From positions 34,379,001 to 34,443,000 of the forward strand of contig CM069876.1 of NCBI GenBank assembly GCA_036172665.1: a stretch of DNA of 64,000 bases, given 5' to 3'. A model generated the notes under the pieces. That model did not search any database, was not told where the DNA came from, and saw only the letters and a list, made by a program, of their open reading frames with translations. Positions 10,764-24,119 of this stretch are shown here, one piece after another. Source of the stretch: Prosopocoilus inquinatus. Its lineage: Eukaryota > Arthropoda > Insecta > Coleoptera > Lucanidae. Numbering within the stretch: position 1 is the stretch's first letter; every line of letters begins with the position of its first letter. Position numbers and translations under genes: made by a program.

Positions 10764-12261
10764 GAAGGAATCCAAAACTCGCGGTTCCAAACGGAAGCCA
10801 AGAATTTGACCATGGACGACGGCTGCGGAAGCCTTCAAGTTAAACTCTTCGTTGACATAAATATGTGCGTGCAATCTGCTACCAAGGAATTGTTTTTGCT
10901 TGATCACCCCACATGTAAGAATTTACCTCCTCAGTGTTACGTTTTAACGCAAGGGAATCTACGCCGTCCCTACGCAATAATCATAAGGTCGAGAGCTGGT
11001 TTTGCAATTCTGGCACAGGATGTGAATTTTCTGGTTTGAGGAAAGGAATCATTGTCACTGGATAAGATCTAGATATTCCGGAGTATGGAGTTCATGCGGA
11101 GCTGGTTTTGCAATTCTGCTACAGGATGTGAAGTTTCGGATTTGATGGCAGGAATCTTGCCACTCGCTAAGATATCGACAGATTTTCTGGAGTGTGGATT
11201 TCGTCACTTTCAAATAACATTTGGGTTTCTTAATCGAGTTCTGAGGGAACCTCAGACATTCAGATTTAATTTGCCTGACTCAACTTAACCCGGATTCCCG
11301 TCTATTCTATTCCTCGACATTCGCTTCGAATCTCCCAAGAACGGTTCTAGAATACTGAGGGCCACTTATCCGAAATTAAAGTCGGTACGAAAAGCCTGTG
11401 CGGGCAGAAAAGCACGATGGTAATAATTTGTGTGAAAAGAGCAACAATCGCAAACATACCTGTCCCTATCAAAAAGGATAAGCTGAGACAAACTTCAACG
11501 AGCTTTTGATCCACCAGGGTACCAGATTCACTCCAGCCGAAGTCGTAGAATTGCCAAAGGGTTCACTGAAACCTTGTCGATACTAAACCATCTGTGCCTT
11601 GTTCACTATGGGATGTAGGCACGACATGAGGTCACATCACCGTATCCTGGGAATATCAAAACAACGACTCCGTGCTACATGCTCGCAACAAATTAATAAA
11701 GCAAAACTTGGCTTCGTTCAGAATGCAAAAGAAAGAGGCTGAACGTACAAAAATCGACATGACGTAAATGTCAGTAAGATCCAATGGCGTGAAATGTTAA
11801 ATATGAAAGCAATTTATAACTCCGTCGAAAAGCGAACATCGCCGGAGATAAGATGTTACAACAAACTAATGCGACCAGCCAAGCTCGACGTTTAAAATAA
11901 ACATTCAATTTAATTCCGACAAAATATCTCGGAAAATGCAGCTGCGGCCGATTAAAAATAATTCTGAAATCATGGATTGGGTATTTGTAATAAATTAACT
12001 GTAAAATTAAAGTCTGGATTTGCGGAGTTCTAGTCTGGATTACAGGGAGTGAGATCGATGCAGATCCGGAGTTGAATTAGGCTATGTGGAGTTTTGAAGT
12101 ATTTAACAGTACATTTTGCACCACTTCCTTATCTTCTTTCATTAAGAAGACATAATTTAGATTTTGGTGTATTTCAGAGGCTTTTGGAATTTTAGAACGG
12201 ATCCTGGGGAATTCGGAGGTAAATATCGGAGTTTATATATATATATATATATATATTTATA
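10764..12261. other. Diverged repeat DNA without recognisable genes
   Basis: A roughly 100 bp unit containing GAGCTGGTTTTGCAATTCTG occurs at about 10990 and again at about 11098. Open frames at 10755-11039 and 11085-11288 are readings of these repeats and have no known domain. From about 12000 the DNA contains GATCCGGAG-type words shared with 13390 and with 14.6-15.9 kb. Confidence 0.4.
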
Positions 12262-13043
12262 TACAGGATGTTAGGTAATTGACTGGACACCTTTACACAG
12301 CATATTGGGGACACTATATAGAGTAAAAAAGGCTTGATAATCCTGGGTGCTACAGCTTTCGTTTTCGAGAAAAAAATTGAAACAAAAATCCAAAAAGATT
12401 GTTTGGGAACCGCTGATTAACGTCTCCAGTACTGTAAACATCGTCTGCCCGGACAGAAACCATAAATTCCGCTGACGGTTTGTTCTTTTTTTGCTTACAT
12501 CTTTCAACGCAAAAGATGAAAGGTCAGTGCCTCAACCGATTTTAAATTGTGCAGGTCAAAATAAGTGTACGCACAAAGAATGAAATTTTTTTCACATTTT
12601 TCTCGCTTGCAATTGTGTCTAATAAAGTTTTATTATTTTACGAGTGATGAAACATCAAAGGACGTTGGAATAAATAATTACAAGTTATTTTATTTACAAG
12701 CATGTTACGAGTTCACAAAAAACCGAGAAATTATGGCCCTTACATGCTTTAAGTACGCCTTAATTGGAGTTCTATTTCTGCGGTAACTTTTATCCTAGCT
12801 ATTAATAGCGATGGACTTGCACGTGTTAGCATAGATTCGCGCTGATTAACGCGTTCGGGCATACCGAATATTTACTTTAATGGACGTTTGTGTGATAATA
12901 CTTCAGCGGTTCCAAACAATTGGTACTTTTCGAAATTCTTCGAAAAATGGGCAGAACGGACATTGTGTGTAGGACTTTTATACTTGCTTTGGTAACCCAA
13001 ATCTACAGTTTTAATTTGTCCAGGCAATTACCAAACACCCTAT
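12262..13043. mobile_element. TACAGG-type non-autonomous DNA element, about 0.78 kb
   Basis: The left end TACAGGATGTTAGGTAATTG and the minus-strand right end TATAGGGTGTTTGGTAATTG are inverted repeats continuing through CTGGAC for about 27 bp. It lies beside an AT microsatellite (12231-12260). No transposase is visible. Confidence 0.5.
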
Positions 13044-13608
13044 ATATTAGTTTTCAGACCCCGGAATGAATTGATTCTGGAATATAACCGGAGTTCTAGA
13101 TTGGAACGACCGCGCGTTATTTATCAAATATTTTAAGGGTGGTCAGCCGGAATACTCTTTTACCTGACAAACACCGGAACCAACCCCACGAGTCACCCTT
13201 GGAAAGCGATCTTCTTGTTCGGTAGCTAGTTTGAGTTGATATTCGAAAAATGCTCTCACAAAGGTGTTTTCCTCGAAACATCGGAACAGGGCCGTTATTT
13301 ACCTAAAGATTTTCAAATTCTTCTCTCTCGTTGTCTCTCTCCGTATGTTTTTTTTTTCTATCGAATAATTATTGTTACGTGTAATCGAAGTAGATCCGGA
13401 GTGGGTAGAATGGGACCACAGAGTTTATTTGAGTTAGATTATGTCCAGCTTTGAAGTTTTAACAATACTTTTAAACCACTTCTTTATGTTATCCAATTAA
13501 GGAGACATGCGTCGGATTTTAGTTTAACTAAGCGATTTTTGGAATTTCTAGAACAGCGTCTGGTGAATGACATATCGCAGTTTCAAGACTTAGTTGATGG
13601 ATTGAGTC
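13044..13608. other. Diverged repeat remnants
   Basis: From about 13390 this resembles 12020-12230 (AGATCCGGAG, then CCACTTCTTTATG-like and TTTTGGAATTT-like words in the same order), so both belong to one old repeat family. No gene is seen. Confidence 0.4.
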
Positions 13609-13907
13609 AGATCAAGTCGAGTTTGGTAAATTTAGAACATCCAATCTTTAATAAGATCGTGAAATGAAACATACAGGAAATATGGAAAAATTATCGTATG
13701 AAGAACGTGGCCGCAATCATCCCAATCAATGACGATGATGAGATCGAACATGATAAATAAAATCAAAAATAAGAAAAATAGAGAACGACTCAGGCTCTGA
13801 AGCAATTCCTCAACGCAGATCCCCAGAAAATAGTATCAGCAACAGAATGGTGGTGGCCTTAAGATGGGGATGACGTCATTCGAGGATTCTTCAAACCTTC
13901 ACACATA
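13609..13907 (+). repeat. Direct repeat, copy 2 (longer)
   Basis: Nearly identical to 10305-10490 at both ends, with an extra internal segment of about 110 bp. The two copies lie 3.3 kb apart in the same orientation. No reverse transcriptase lies between them, so a retroelement with these as LTRs is not supported. Confidence 0.7.
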
Positions 13908-14492
13908 TAAAAAAAGGGTCGGATAAACTAGATTTGAATTAAAGTGAATCCAGATTCTATAGCGATTTCTGGGGTTCTGAAAAAAAACTAATGTTATGAT
14001 TTTGGCTTGCACTGATAAAAGTTGGAAGAAACTAAGTCTTCATTTTCAAAACATTGTTTGTCTAGACAGAAGACTTCGACCTAATATTAGGTATCAAAAT
14101 ATCTTTTTTCGTGAACTTTTCTCTTGTGTTGGTCTTCACAATTAGCTACGAAAGATTTTGATTTTTGGCTTGAAGTCCAAAGAATCTGTCGTTGTTTTTT
14201 TTTTAATTAAGAAAATTGGAGTGATTTAGAAACGCGTGACCAGAGTGACCAAATGATAAAGTTAGAGAAAATTTATCAATTTTTGGACTTAATTGCCACA
14301 TCAATATAAATTTTATGGTCAACGTCAAACTGACATCTCACGTTTAATTTCAAAAATATGTAGTCATCATTACTGTAACTCCAACTCCACTACAAGGATC
14401 CAAAATTTGGTTTTTTGATGTTTCCGAGCAATTTTCGAGATTCTAAAGATCCAGATCCAAGTGTTTCAAAAGCATATCCCGAAGCAGATTAA

Positions 14493-14636
14493 TGGCCAGT
14501 TTCACAGAACACTTAAACCGAGCTTAACTTTAAGTACTGCTTATAATGTGACATTTGAGGTTACACAACATTCACTAAATCACATTCTAAGCGGTGCTTA
14601 AAGTTAAGCTCGGGTTAAGTGTTCGGTGCAACTGGC
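14493..14636. repeat. Short fold-back MITE, 144 bp
   Basis: TGGCCAGTTTCACAGAACAC at the left is mirrored by TGCCAGTTGCACCGAACACT on the opposite strand at the right. Arms of about 60 bp also share CGAGCTTAACTTTAAG. The interior holds no coding sequence. Confidence 0.65.
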
Positions 14637-14659
14637 AATGAGTGGGAATTCTAGTTCAA

Positions 14660-15780
14660 GTTAGTTTGAGAACTTAACGATCTTTTTACCTACATCTCTT
14701 CTAGATCTTGTTCCCTTACAGAAATAATATGCTATAATTTACAACCTGAATTTTGGTGTATCCAAACAACTTTCAGGATACTCGAGTGGGTCCTGAGAGC
14801 TAATGAAATCAATGTCTAATTTGAGTTCGGGTTTCTTTGAGTCAGACCATATACAAAGGGTTTTTAAGATTCTAAAGTGGGCTCCGGAATTCCGAAGCAA
14901 CCACTAAAATTGGCGGATTTAGGGTTTGCTTTATCAGGTGATGTGGGAACACTTTGTTTAACAAGAGTTTTGCACCATTTCCAAACTTTTTGCATTACAA
15001 AGATATAATATGTAAATCAAAATCAGACTTTCGGAATTTTCGAATGGCTCTCGGAATTCTGCAACAGGTCCAAAGGGGTCCAAAGCGTCTACCGGTGTAT
15101 CTAAGGGGACTTCAGGCTCATGAAGGATCGGAAGCGAATGTCGAAGTGTTGGAGCAGAAACACATTGAAAGTCGAGAAGTTAACGATCTTTTTACATGTC
15201 TTCTAGATCTTGGTCCGTTACAGAATAACACCTATAATTTAAAATCTGAATTTTGGTACATATATCCAAACAGCTTTCAGGATACTAGAGCGAGGTCTGG
15301 GGGCTAATGAAATCAATGTGTAATTTTCAGTTCGGGTTTGTTTGAGTCAGACCATACCCAAACAGCTTTTAGAATTCTAAAGCGGGCTCCGGAATTCCGA
15401 AGCAGACACTAAATTGGCGGATTTAGGGTTTTGTTTATCAGGTGAAGCGAAAACCCTTTGTTTAACAAGATTTTTGTACCATTACCAAACTTTGTTGCAT
15501 TACAAAGACGTAATCCGTAAATCAAAATCAGACTTTCGGAATTTTCTCTCTCGGGATTCTGCAACAGGTCCAAGGAGTCCAAAGCGTATCCTGTTGTGTT
15601 TAAGAGGGTTTCAAGCTCCTAAAAGATCGGAAGCGAATGTCGAAGTTTTGGAGCAGAATTCGAGTCGAGAACTTTACGGTTCTTTTGTATTGCTCTATTG
15701 CTCCTCTTCTATTGGAGTCATGAGCCGTAAACTAAATTTTAGATTTTAATGCACCAAAAGCGAATGTTGAAACATTGGTA
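14660..15780. repeat. Tandem duplication with period of about 515 bp
   Basis: Two long units and part of a third share ordered blocks: ACGATCTTTTTAC, TCAGGATACT, GGGTTTCTTTGAGTCAGACC-like, GGCGGATTTAGGG, AATCAGACTTTCGGAATTTT and GATCGGAAGCGAATGTCGAAG. The last block occurs near 15127 and 15626. Open frames here (14954-15307, 15414-15749) are readings of the repeat and match no known domain. Confidence 0.65.
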
Positions 15781-15999
15781 CAGGGTAAATGGGATTCAGG
15801 TTGCGCGCAAGATTCGCAATTGGATTGGATCTAGTTTTTCTGCACCTTTTGCTCTATACCGGGTTCCACTACAATGACGTGGTCTATAAACTAAAATCTG
15901 AATTTCGAGAAACTTTCAGGATTCTCGAGGGGATCCTAAAGGTCCCCCGGGATCCCAAAGCGAATCTTTGTTCCGTTGTTGTCTATTTCTAACAATATT

Positions 16000-18050
16000 G
16001 TTACATCATTTTGTTCCATTATAAATATGAGGTATAAACTAAGATTTTAATGAGCACAAAAGGTATTTTAAGCGTTTTAGAAAGCACTGCGTTTTTAACG
16101 TAAAAAAACATTGAAATACTCAATATTTATTAAAGGAATACTTTTTAATCCTCTCGTCGTAAGACGTTACAAACGAGTAATAATTTCGCTTCACTTCTTA
16201 GATAATAAGAATAGACACTTGATTAAGCTCGCTTCAAATTAAATCGCAACCACAATCAACGCCAGACAATAGAAGTAATTACGGGCACAATGCCATTGTG
16301 CTTTTTACATCAGGCCTAGATTAATATTTGCGATTGATTACTACTTCATTAGCTTGATTATTACTCCAAATTAACAATAGTTGATTAAGTAGAATTCCGC
16401 CGAGCGGATTCTCAACCTCGTTGAGCAGTGACCAGAAGCGGTCTCAATGAGATCAGCGAAGAGTTATTAAGCTAAAGCTCACGAGCCACATTAATTTCGA
16501 GCACTTCCTATTCATTCCTCCTGCCATACCTTCTCTCTTATTAGCCTTTCATAACTTCGGATATTTTCGACGTTGATTTTATTATTAAGGGAACGTGGAC
16601 GCGGATTCTCCTCCGCAACCGCAGCATCATTGTAGATTAAATTCCGAGGGGTGCATTCCTTCGTCGTCGGTAGCTTAAAAATTAAGAATTTTCGGATTGA
16701 ATCTTGTCTGAGGGAATATTGAAGTTTTACGAAAACAGTTCCACGTACAAAGAATCTTTTCAGTATCAAAGCTGCTTTCGGTTTAAGAAAGAATTCACGA
16801 ACGCTAGAAATAACAAAAGCTTGGCTTGTTTAAGAATAGAAACTGATCGTTTTGTTTGCGAATTATTTATACAACAAATTCTATTGATAGTATTAATTAT
16901 AGATTATGGTCGTTTTAGAGCAAAAGTATTTCGTTATCGTCGTAATTAAAGCAGCGAAATAACTGAATCGTGAATTTATTGATATTATTTATGAATTATT
17001 AATTTGGTTATCATAGCGTAAATTAATTAAATTTAAACAGTATTTATGTTGCGTTTGCGTCGACCCATCGAATCAATTTGCCTAATTTCGCTTCGTGCAG
17101 AAAGTAATTTGCATTCAACCGGCTGTAATTATTATTATTTCGCCAAGTCATACAACATTTTGCGACGACCGACGTTTGATCTGGCTTTGTTTTTAATCAA
17201 AAGGTATGAATCAATCCACCCGCACGTCAAAAACGAAATACCGTCACATTCTAGAAATGTCGCGAGTGTTCTCGTCGGTTCTAGAACAATCGAGAATATG
17301 TATCAAACGACTTAACAATGTCTTCATTGATCGTACAAATTTTATACATGTGATTTACTGGTCTTGTACTTGTCGCTAGACATCTGTAGATCGTTTGAAA
17401 AATAAGTTTGTAATAAAATCGAGAAAGCCGAACGCGGCTATAAAATAAGCTCTAATGTGCATTAAGCGGTATGCATACACAGCATCTTACCCAGTAGTTC
17501 GCGGACATTAAAGCTCAAGATATCTGATCCACGAATCATAGTGGGTTGGAGCAGTCGTAATCACACGTCGACAAAGTTGCAGATAATAGCTCACGAAAGC
17601 GCAGCAATAAAATTACTCACCCACTTACAAGAACCGCTCGCTGCCTCAGATGCGCATCGTTCGCCATATACACACACATACAAAGTTGGGTTCCCACATT
17701 CGTCTTTTTAGTATTCGTCGCAAAAAAATATGCAAATCGTCCGCATATTTTGTCTCTTGCCGTTCGCAGTAGATTAAAAGCAGGTACCTTAACGAGAAAA
17801 CGGGAGATTATCTTCGTCTAGAATTACAGAAATAATTGGGGTGCCCTTTCAGAGGTGAAACGGAATCTTCCTAACGTGGGTAACTAAGATATTTACAGAG
17901 TTTTGAATCAGATACACCCACAAGAAATAGAACATAAATGATTCTAATTAGAACATTAAGGAAGAGGCCAAAATTTTAGCAGACACGGTAGGAAGTCTTA
18001 AATCCAGTATAAAGGGGTTAATGCTGTTTGCCAAACTGTACGAAGGCGAG
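16000..18050. other. AT-rich non-coding stretch
   Basis: No gene, tandem repeat or element border was recognised. Short open frames at 16512-17315 overlap on both strands and show no domains. Confidence 0.35.
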
Positions 18051-18053
18051 TTA

Positions 18054-18800
18054 GCCCTTCGCGGCTTAAACGCCGATTAACGTCATCGGATTACAGACAC
18101 AGCCTTTCGGGAGCGTCTACAAGCATGTGGTACCAAATGGTCCCCGGAAGTACGCTCCTTGCCCTTCTGGTTAAACGAGACCCAGACCCTCCATGCTAGG
18201 GCTAGAACTGTTACGCATTTCATCCGGCAGAACGGGTTTTCACACCATCCCTAGTCCGGCATTTGGGCTGTCAGTTATTACCTCTGCGAATCCAACTGAG
18301 TCAAACAGGGGAAACCCCTTCGCCGCTCCGTCAAACTATTGGAAGTATAGGAGCCACCCCCGGGTAAGCGGTCGCCGTAGTATCAGTGTACATCGCTGGA
18401 GCTGATCCCCTTCGCGGTTTAAACGCCGATTAGTGTCATGGGATTGAGATTCGCTCAATCGGCTCGCACGTGTAAACACAGTTTTCCGGGAGTGTCTACA
18501 AGCATGTGCTACCAAATGATCCGAGAGTACCCTCTCCGCCTTTCTGGTTAAGCGATACCCAGTTAATCTACTAGCTCTCCTAGCTAGGGCTAGAACTAAT
18601 ACGCATTTCGTCCGTTGAGACGGGTTTTCATACTATCCCTAGCCCAGCATACAGGCTGTCAACTGTTACCTCTGCGAATGCAACCCAGTAATCGGTGGAA
18701 ACCCCTTCACAGCTCTATCACGCCTATTGGGAGTATAGGAGCCACCCCCGGGTAACCGATCGCCGCAGTATCAATGCAACATCGCTGGGCCTGATGCCCT
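18054..18800. repeat. Tandem duplication, two units of about 355-390 bp
   Basis: Unit 1 begins CCCTTCGCGGCTTAAACGCC at 18054 and unit 2 begins CCCTTCGCGGTTTAAACGCC near 18408. Both continue through GGAAACCCCTTC and AGGAGCCACCCCCGGGTAA to ACATCGCTGG. The units are more GC-rich than the surroundings. Fragments of their first 100 bp reappear near 27485 and 27940. Function and origin are unknown. Confidence 0.75.
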
Positions 18801-20400
18801 CCAAAAAAGGCTCCGTACCAGTCAAGGCAATGGTAGACCGACTCGGTACAGTAGACCCGTCACACACATAGGGTCCCCATCAAACATCACCAGTGGACAC
18901 CTTAAACACAAAGTTTTCGGATCTGCCACATTTTTAACAAGGATCCGTCCTGTCGGGAGCAAAAATGTGAAATGGGACCGGAATCGGCTAACCAGGATTT
19001 AGATCGAGCTGCTTCATTGTAACAGTTAAATTTAAGTTAAGTTATCCCTCTTTGATTTTTGGGTAAGCTGGCGCGCTCTGTTGGTTTGTAGAAGGTTAGT
19101 TTCTGTTAGTCTCTGGGAAACTCTCTTCAGCGATTTAAATTTCCCTCCGATTGATTGGTTATAGATAAATTTCCGGCGACCGAGAAATCGAAGAAAAGAG
19201 GCACGTGTTCCGGCATTCACCTAATCCGAGTGATCGATAACTGGTGATCTTTAATCGATATATTCTAAGTTAAATTAAGACTCATCAATCGTCTAAAATT
19301 AAGTATTTGAAATGGAAACCCTTAATTAAGGTGAGATTTTGTATAATTTCATCGTTATTTCCAATTTTCTCCTTTTTTTGTTCTGTTTAAAACGTATTCC
19401 AATTTTCACCTGTCTTTGTAGGGTTTTTCCATAGACGGTTTTTCCTTATACTAGTTATTTCGGCAGGCTTACTCAACATATAGTAAGCCCTACTTATTGA
19501 GTAGTCGCCTACAAAACAAAGGGAAATAGAAATGATGCCGTAACAAGTACGAATTTGATCTCGTTGATACCCATCCTCACGGTTTGTCGATCTGGGGCAT
19601 TTTATCATCGACGGAAGCAAACTCCCATTTGGATGCCGATGTTTCTAATCCCAGCGTTCGCGACGGTCCCGTAGCTGCGGTGACATCCGGAGGAGACAAC
19701 CAGTTTTTTTTTTCTCCTTGATGCTGATTTATTTTATTTATTTGTATCGCTTGTTTCAATTCATTCATTCATTTTATTACGAGTTTAATAATTTTTGCAA
19801 CTGAAACAATAATTAATCACTCATTATTTGATTTACATTTATTTATCTATTTTTACTTACATATTTAAAATTATTTATAATACTGTTACAAAATTAATTT
19901 CATTTTAATATTCTATAACAGTTAAATTAAATACATTGTTATAATATTCTGTAAACCAGAACGAAGCTTCGTGACGGTAAACATTTTTATATTCCACGTC
20001 ATTAATTTTTTTGAATGAGAATGTTTTCAATACCTTTTAAACTGTTAAAATTTCTCAATATACGACCTTAAATGCTAAAAGAAAAACTCAATTATTTTAC
20101 ATATACTTGCCAGGTTTCCAAATTTCCCCTAATTTCTAAATATAATATAAATTTGAAAATTTGGTGGCGCTCAAAGTATATAAAGTTAAATTTGTGTATA
20201 AGATCCATTACCCTGTGCTCCCGAAAAACAAGGCCCGGTAGCGACACATTCGTATACCTATATATATAAAAAGTCGCAACATCATACTGTAACCAACATC
20301 TGGCAGGTTTAAGTGATAACAGTTACGGTTCACAACCCTACACGTTAGAATAATATCTACCAAGCGAATTTTGGAATTACGGTTCAGGGTTTGGGAGACG
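18801..20400. other. Non-coding stretch with a possible LINE endonuclease fragment
   Basis: On the minus strand about 19570-19700 reads SPPDVTAATGPSRT followed by KWEF, resembling the C-terminal part of some non-LTR retrotransposon endonucleases. The match is short and breaks on both sides, so this is tentative. The remainder is very AT-rich with no gene. Confidence 0.25.
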
Positions 20401-21069
20401 AATTTAGATCCTTGTCCCCAGAGAAAAGGGTTTAGGATTTCGTGAGATTGCGAAGCGTTCTAGCCAAAATGCAGCCACTAAGTCACGGAGTTGGAAAATG
20501 TGGTTCAGTGAACAATGCACGTTGCTTCACCGAAGTTAGTGGACATTACAGGCTGTCAGGATAAAGAGAAGATCGTCTTCTTCGGCGATTGCAGATAAGA
20601 GATTCTTGGGCGACATTACATTCAGTGGAGGCAGACTGCTGGGTAAGAGCAGTGGGTTGCCCCGATTGCGAGGTGTCTTGGCCGAAATGCAACAACTGTT
20701 TTGCAGACGTGGAAAACGTGGTCCAATGAAACATCCAAATACATGTTCAACAAGGTAGTGGACATTCTAAAGGTTGTCACGAAAAAGAGAAGATCGCCTC
20801 CAGTCGATAGGAGATCTTCGGATAACATTGTGGTCAACGACAGCAGACAAGTAGGAGCATTGGGTCTTCCTAATTGCGAGACGTCTTGACCAACTATTTT
20901 TTGAACATGGAAAATGTAGTCCAATGAACTTCCTAGTGCACGTCGTCGAGATGGAGGACGTCCTAGATTGTCGTGGGAAAGAGAAGGTCGTCTTCCGCGG
21001 CAATTCTTGCTAAAAGTTCCTTGAGTGACATTGCCGATCAGTTGCAATCGACTTTTGCGATATATGCGA

Positions 21070-21340
21070 CGATAAGGGTACGAACATGCCTCGTTCTTCA
21101 CCCTCGATGTTTAGATCGTGCTCAATACCACGATATCACCCCGATGTAAAACAAACTACCGATTTAAATGGAATCGTGCATGTCAAAGATGCGCGCTGCT
21201 ATTCATCTTCGATATGCATGGTTTTACTTAAAACAGTACGTTTGTTTTACATCGAGGTGATACCGCGGTATCGATCGCGACCTGAAAAAAAAACGTCTAG
21301 AGTGAACAGCGAGGCATCTTCGGCATGTTCGTACCTTAAG
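21070..21340. repeat. Palindromic insert, copy 1
   Basis: The left arm contains GTACGAACATGCCTCG then CCCCGATGTAAAACAAAC. The right arm holds their reverse complements, GTTTGTTTTACATCGAGG and CGGCATGTTCGTAC. The pair could fold over about 100 bp per arm. Confidence 0.65.
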
Positions 21341-21599
21341 AGATACTTAGGCGTTATTGTTGTCAGTAGAAACAGACTGTCTGGGTAAGAGCAACGTGTC
21401 ATCCTAATTGCGAGACGTCTTGGCCAACCTACAACTATTTTTCGAACATGGAAAATGTAGTCCAACGAACTTCCTAGTGCACGTCGTCGAGTTGATGGAC
21501 GTACTAGATTGTCGTGGGAAAGAGAAGGTCGTCTTCCACGACAGTTCCTTGAGTAACATTGCCGATCAGTTGCGATCGACTTTTGCGACATATGCGACA

Positions 21600-21868
21600 A
21601 TGGGCGAAGATGCCTCGCTATTCACCCTCGATGTTTAGATCGTGCTCGATACCACGATACCACCCCGATGTAAAACAAACTACCGATTTAAATGGAATCG
21701 TGCATGTCAAAGATGCGCGCTGCTATTCATCTTCGATATGCATGGTTTTACTTAAAACAGTACGTTTGTTTTACATCGAGGTGGTACCGCGGTATCGATC
21801 GCGACCTAAAAAAAAAACCTCTAGGGTGAACGGCGAGGCATCTTCGGCATGTTCGTACCTTAAGAGAT
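21600..21868. repeat. Palindromic insert, copy 2
   Basis: Nearly identical to 21070-21340 apart from scattered substitutions. The flanking satellite is duplicated with it, so insertion came first and a duplication of about 525 bp followed. Confidence 0.65.
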
Positions 21869-22030
21869 ACTTAGGCGTTATTCTGGTCAGTAGAAACAGA
21901 CTGTCTGGGTAAGAGCAACGTGTCATCCTAATTGCGAGACGTTTTGGGAGAAATACAATAACCATTTTGCAGAGTTGGAAAATGTGGTCTAATGAACATC
22001 GAAATGCACGTCGCGTCGGCGGAATAGTTG

Positions 22031-24100
22031 ACGGCCTAGGTTGTCGCCGGAAGAGAATATAAGATTCTTGGCTGACATTGCGGTCGCCACAGTATCAATG
22101 GGAGAAGCGGAGCTATGTAGTAATGATAGGGGCACGCGTGAATGTCAAAATTGGAAAAAAATACCAAGTGGAGGCTAGAAGACCGATGTGGGCTAAGATA
22201 AGTCGATTTAGTATCTAGAATAGAAGCTACGGAACCAAATATGGATTTACGATTCAAGGTTTTAAGAGTGTATTCAGGTATTGCCGACCGGATCAGCTCT
22301 CAGGGTTTCAGGTGCGTATTTTAGTGGAATCAGAAATTCCCGAACGGACGCCGGAAATAAGAGCGGATTTTGAGCGAATTTCGGGATTTTGGAACGGATC
22401 TAGAGGATCCCGACGAGGATGCCGGAGTCTCCAAGCGGGTTCAGGATCTCGATTTACTCGAGACAGAACTTCAAATGAATTGCTACCTGGAGGATTCTGG
22501 GTTAGTGAGAAGATTCTGGGACCCCGAACGGGTTCTAGACTGTCTAAGATGGATTCCAAATTAAACGTCAAATTGTCAAGATTGAAAAGAATCGCTAACG
22601 TGGAAGCTAGAAGACTAAAAAGGAGTTTTATAGCGTGTTACAAATCCAGTCTCCGGGTTTCAGGAGCGTATCCGAATCGTATTGTGGAGTATAATATTCC
22701 ATAGTCAACGCTGGTATTCCAGATACTACTGCTACCTAGATTAAGAAGTTCTGGAAGATATACGTAAAGATACAGACCGGGACCGATTCATTATTACCGA
22801 GTTGGATCTCGAAGTTCCAAAGTGTATGGGACCCAAGGTTCCTAAGCAAATTTCAGGATCGTATTCAACGGGTTTCAAGAAAATTTGACAGGTTTCGAAA
22901 ATTCCGACGGATATTCCGAGGTTCCGGAACTTACTCCCACTGGCCGAACGGGATCCAGAATCTCTGAGCAGATTCTGGAAACGAATTCCAAGGTACCGCC
23001 ACTGGCGTGGGTTTCAAGACAACCGAATAGGTTCTGAGTTTTCGGAGCAAAGTTAGTATATGAGAAGTTATCTCATCCGCTTGAATTTACATGTAAAAAG
23101 CCGAACGCCTGGTCGCGCTGTTGGGGGTGTCCGTGCGGTCTCTCGCGACGTCAGACCATACTACGGCGATTTTAATTGGTCATGATCCACGGCGCATGCA
23201 CAGTCGGTGCCGTCACCATAACAACGCAACTATTATAAATGGAGCTTCAGGTTAGACGAGTGACGTATGTATACATGAGTTCGATATTGTATGAGACAAC
23301 TTTGGTTCCGGAACATATTCGAGTAGCTCCGGGATCTCAGAATAGGTTAAGGAAACCTCCATATTAAACCATTTGAAAATGAGTGATTATCGCAACTGGA
23401 AATAAATTGATTAGTTAAAAAATAGATGAGCCGTGAGTAAATTACCTGAGAATTCCTGTTTCACGTTAAAAGGAATATTTTATTTATTAAAACCTACTCT
23501 GCGATGTTAGCTTGCGTGTGACAGAAGGATTGATGGCAAACATTGTAGGGCAAAGCTACCAGTTTATGTGAACACGGCATGAGTGTGCACTGCTTAGTTA
23601 GCGACATTGATGAATGTGGGCGACATAACATCGATCGCCTCCGCTAAAATCCACAGTCGATAAAACTAGACAATGGGACATTCATACATCATAAATCAAT
23701 CGACGACGGCGCAAGGGGGTGGACAGTAGTGGCGATGGTTTTAAATTAAAGCCCGATCGAAAAAAAATTCCAATTCTGTTACACGCTATAAATTCCTGTG
23801 TAAATATGCTCCCGTCGGGGAACTTGTTTTTTTTTTTTATTTCACGGAAAATCAAATCGTTGGTTGTTACAGCTTGATTGAATCTCACGCAGGATTAAGC
23901 AGGATCACGTTATAATGTAATAAAAACAAAATTGGTTCCGATCGATGTGGTGGAATGCTTGCATTCTCAAGGGATTACAATTTTGTTTTAATCGGCCCAC
24001 ACCATACATTATTGAGGAGAACAAATTATTTATTTATTTGTTGAGTAGATTTTTTTTGCTTAAATATTGTAGACAAACAATACTATCAGAGGACGGAGTT
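22031..24100. other. Diverged repeat DNA, no gene recognised
   Basis: 22150-22620 contains two related blocks (GTCAAAATTGGAAAA and GTGGAGGCTAGAAGAC versus GTCAAATTGTCAAGA and GTGGAAGCTAGAAGAC). Words such as GGATCC and TTTCGGGATTTTGGAACGG resemble the 12-16 kb repeat family. A GC-richer patch with ACTATTATAAATGGAGC (about 23230) could hold a TATA box, but no transcript is visible. Confidence 0.35.
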
Positions 24101-24119
24101 ACAATAAACATTCACTCAC

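Larger units (their letters stand above)
20440..22030. repeat. Satellite-like tandem repeats with inserted palindromes
   Basis: A monomer of about 205-220 bp is marked by ATTGCGAGACGTCTTGGCC-like words at about 20446, 20668, 20874, 21407 and 21932. The last two intervals are about 530 bp because each monomer carries a palindromic insert (21070-21340 and 21600-21868). Long antisense open frames here repeat the same peptide (RRPSLSHDNL, SLDYIFHV) and are readings of the satellite. Confidence 0.7.

Noticed and set aside
10305..13907. Direct repeats as LTRs of a retrotransposon
   Set aside because: No gag/pol domains between them, no TG...CA termini, and copies of different length with no target duplication.
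20622..21101. 159-codon minus-strand open frame
   Set aside because: It is a reading of the satellite monomers; the same peptide recurs with each monomer and shifts frame between copies.
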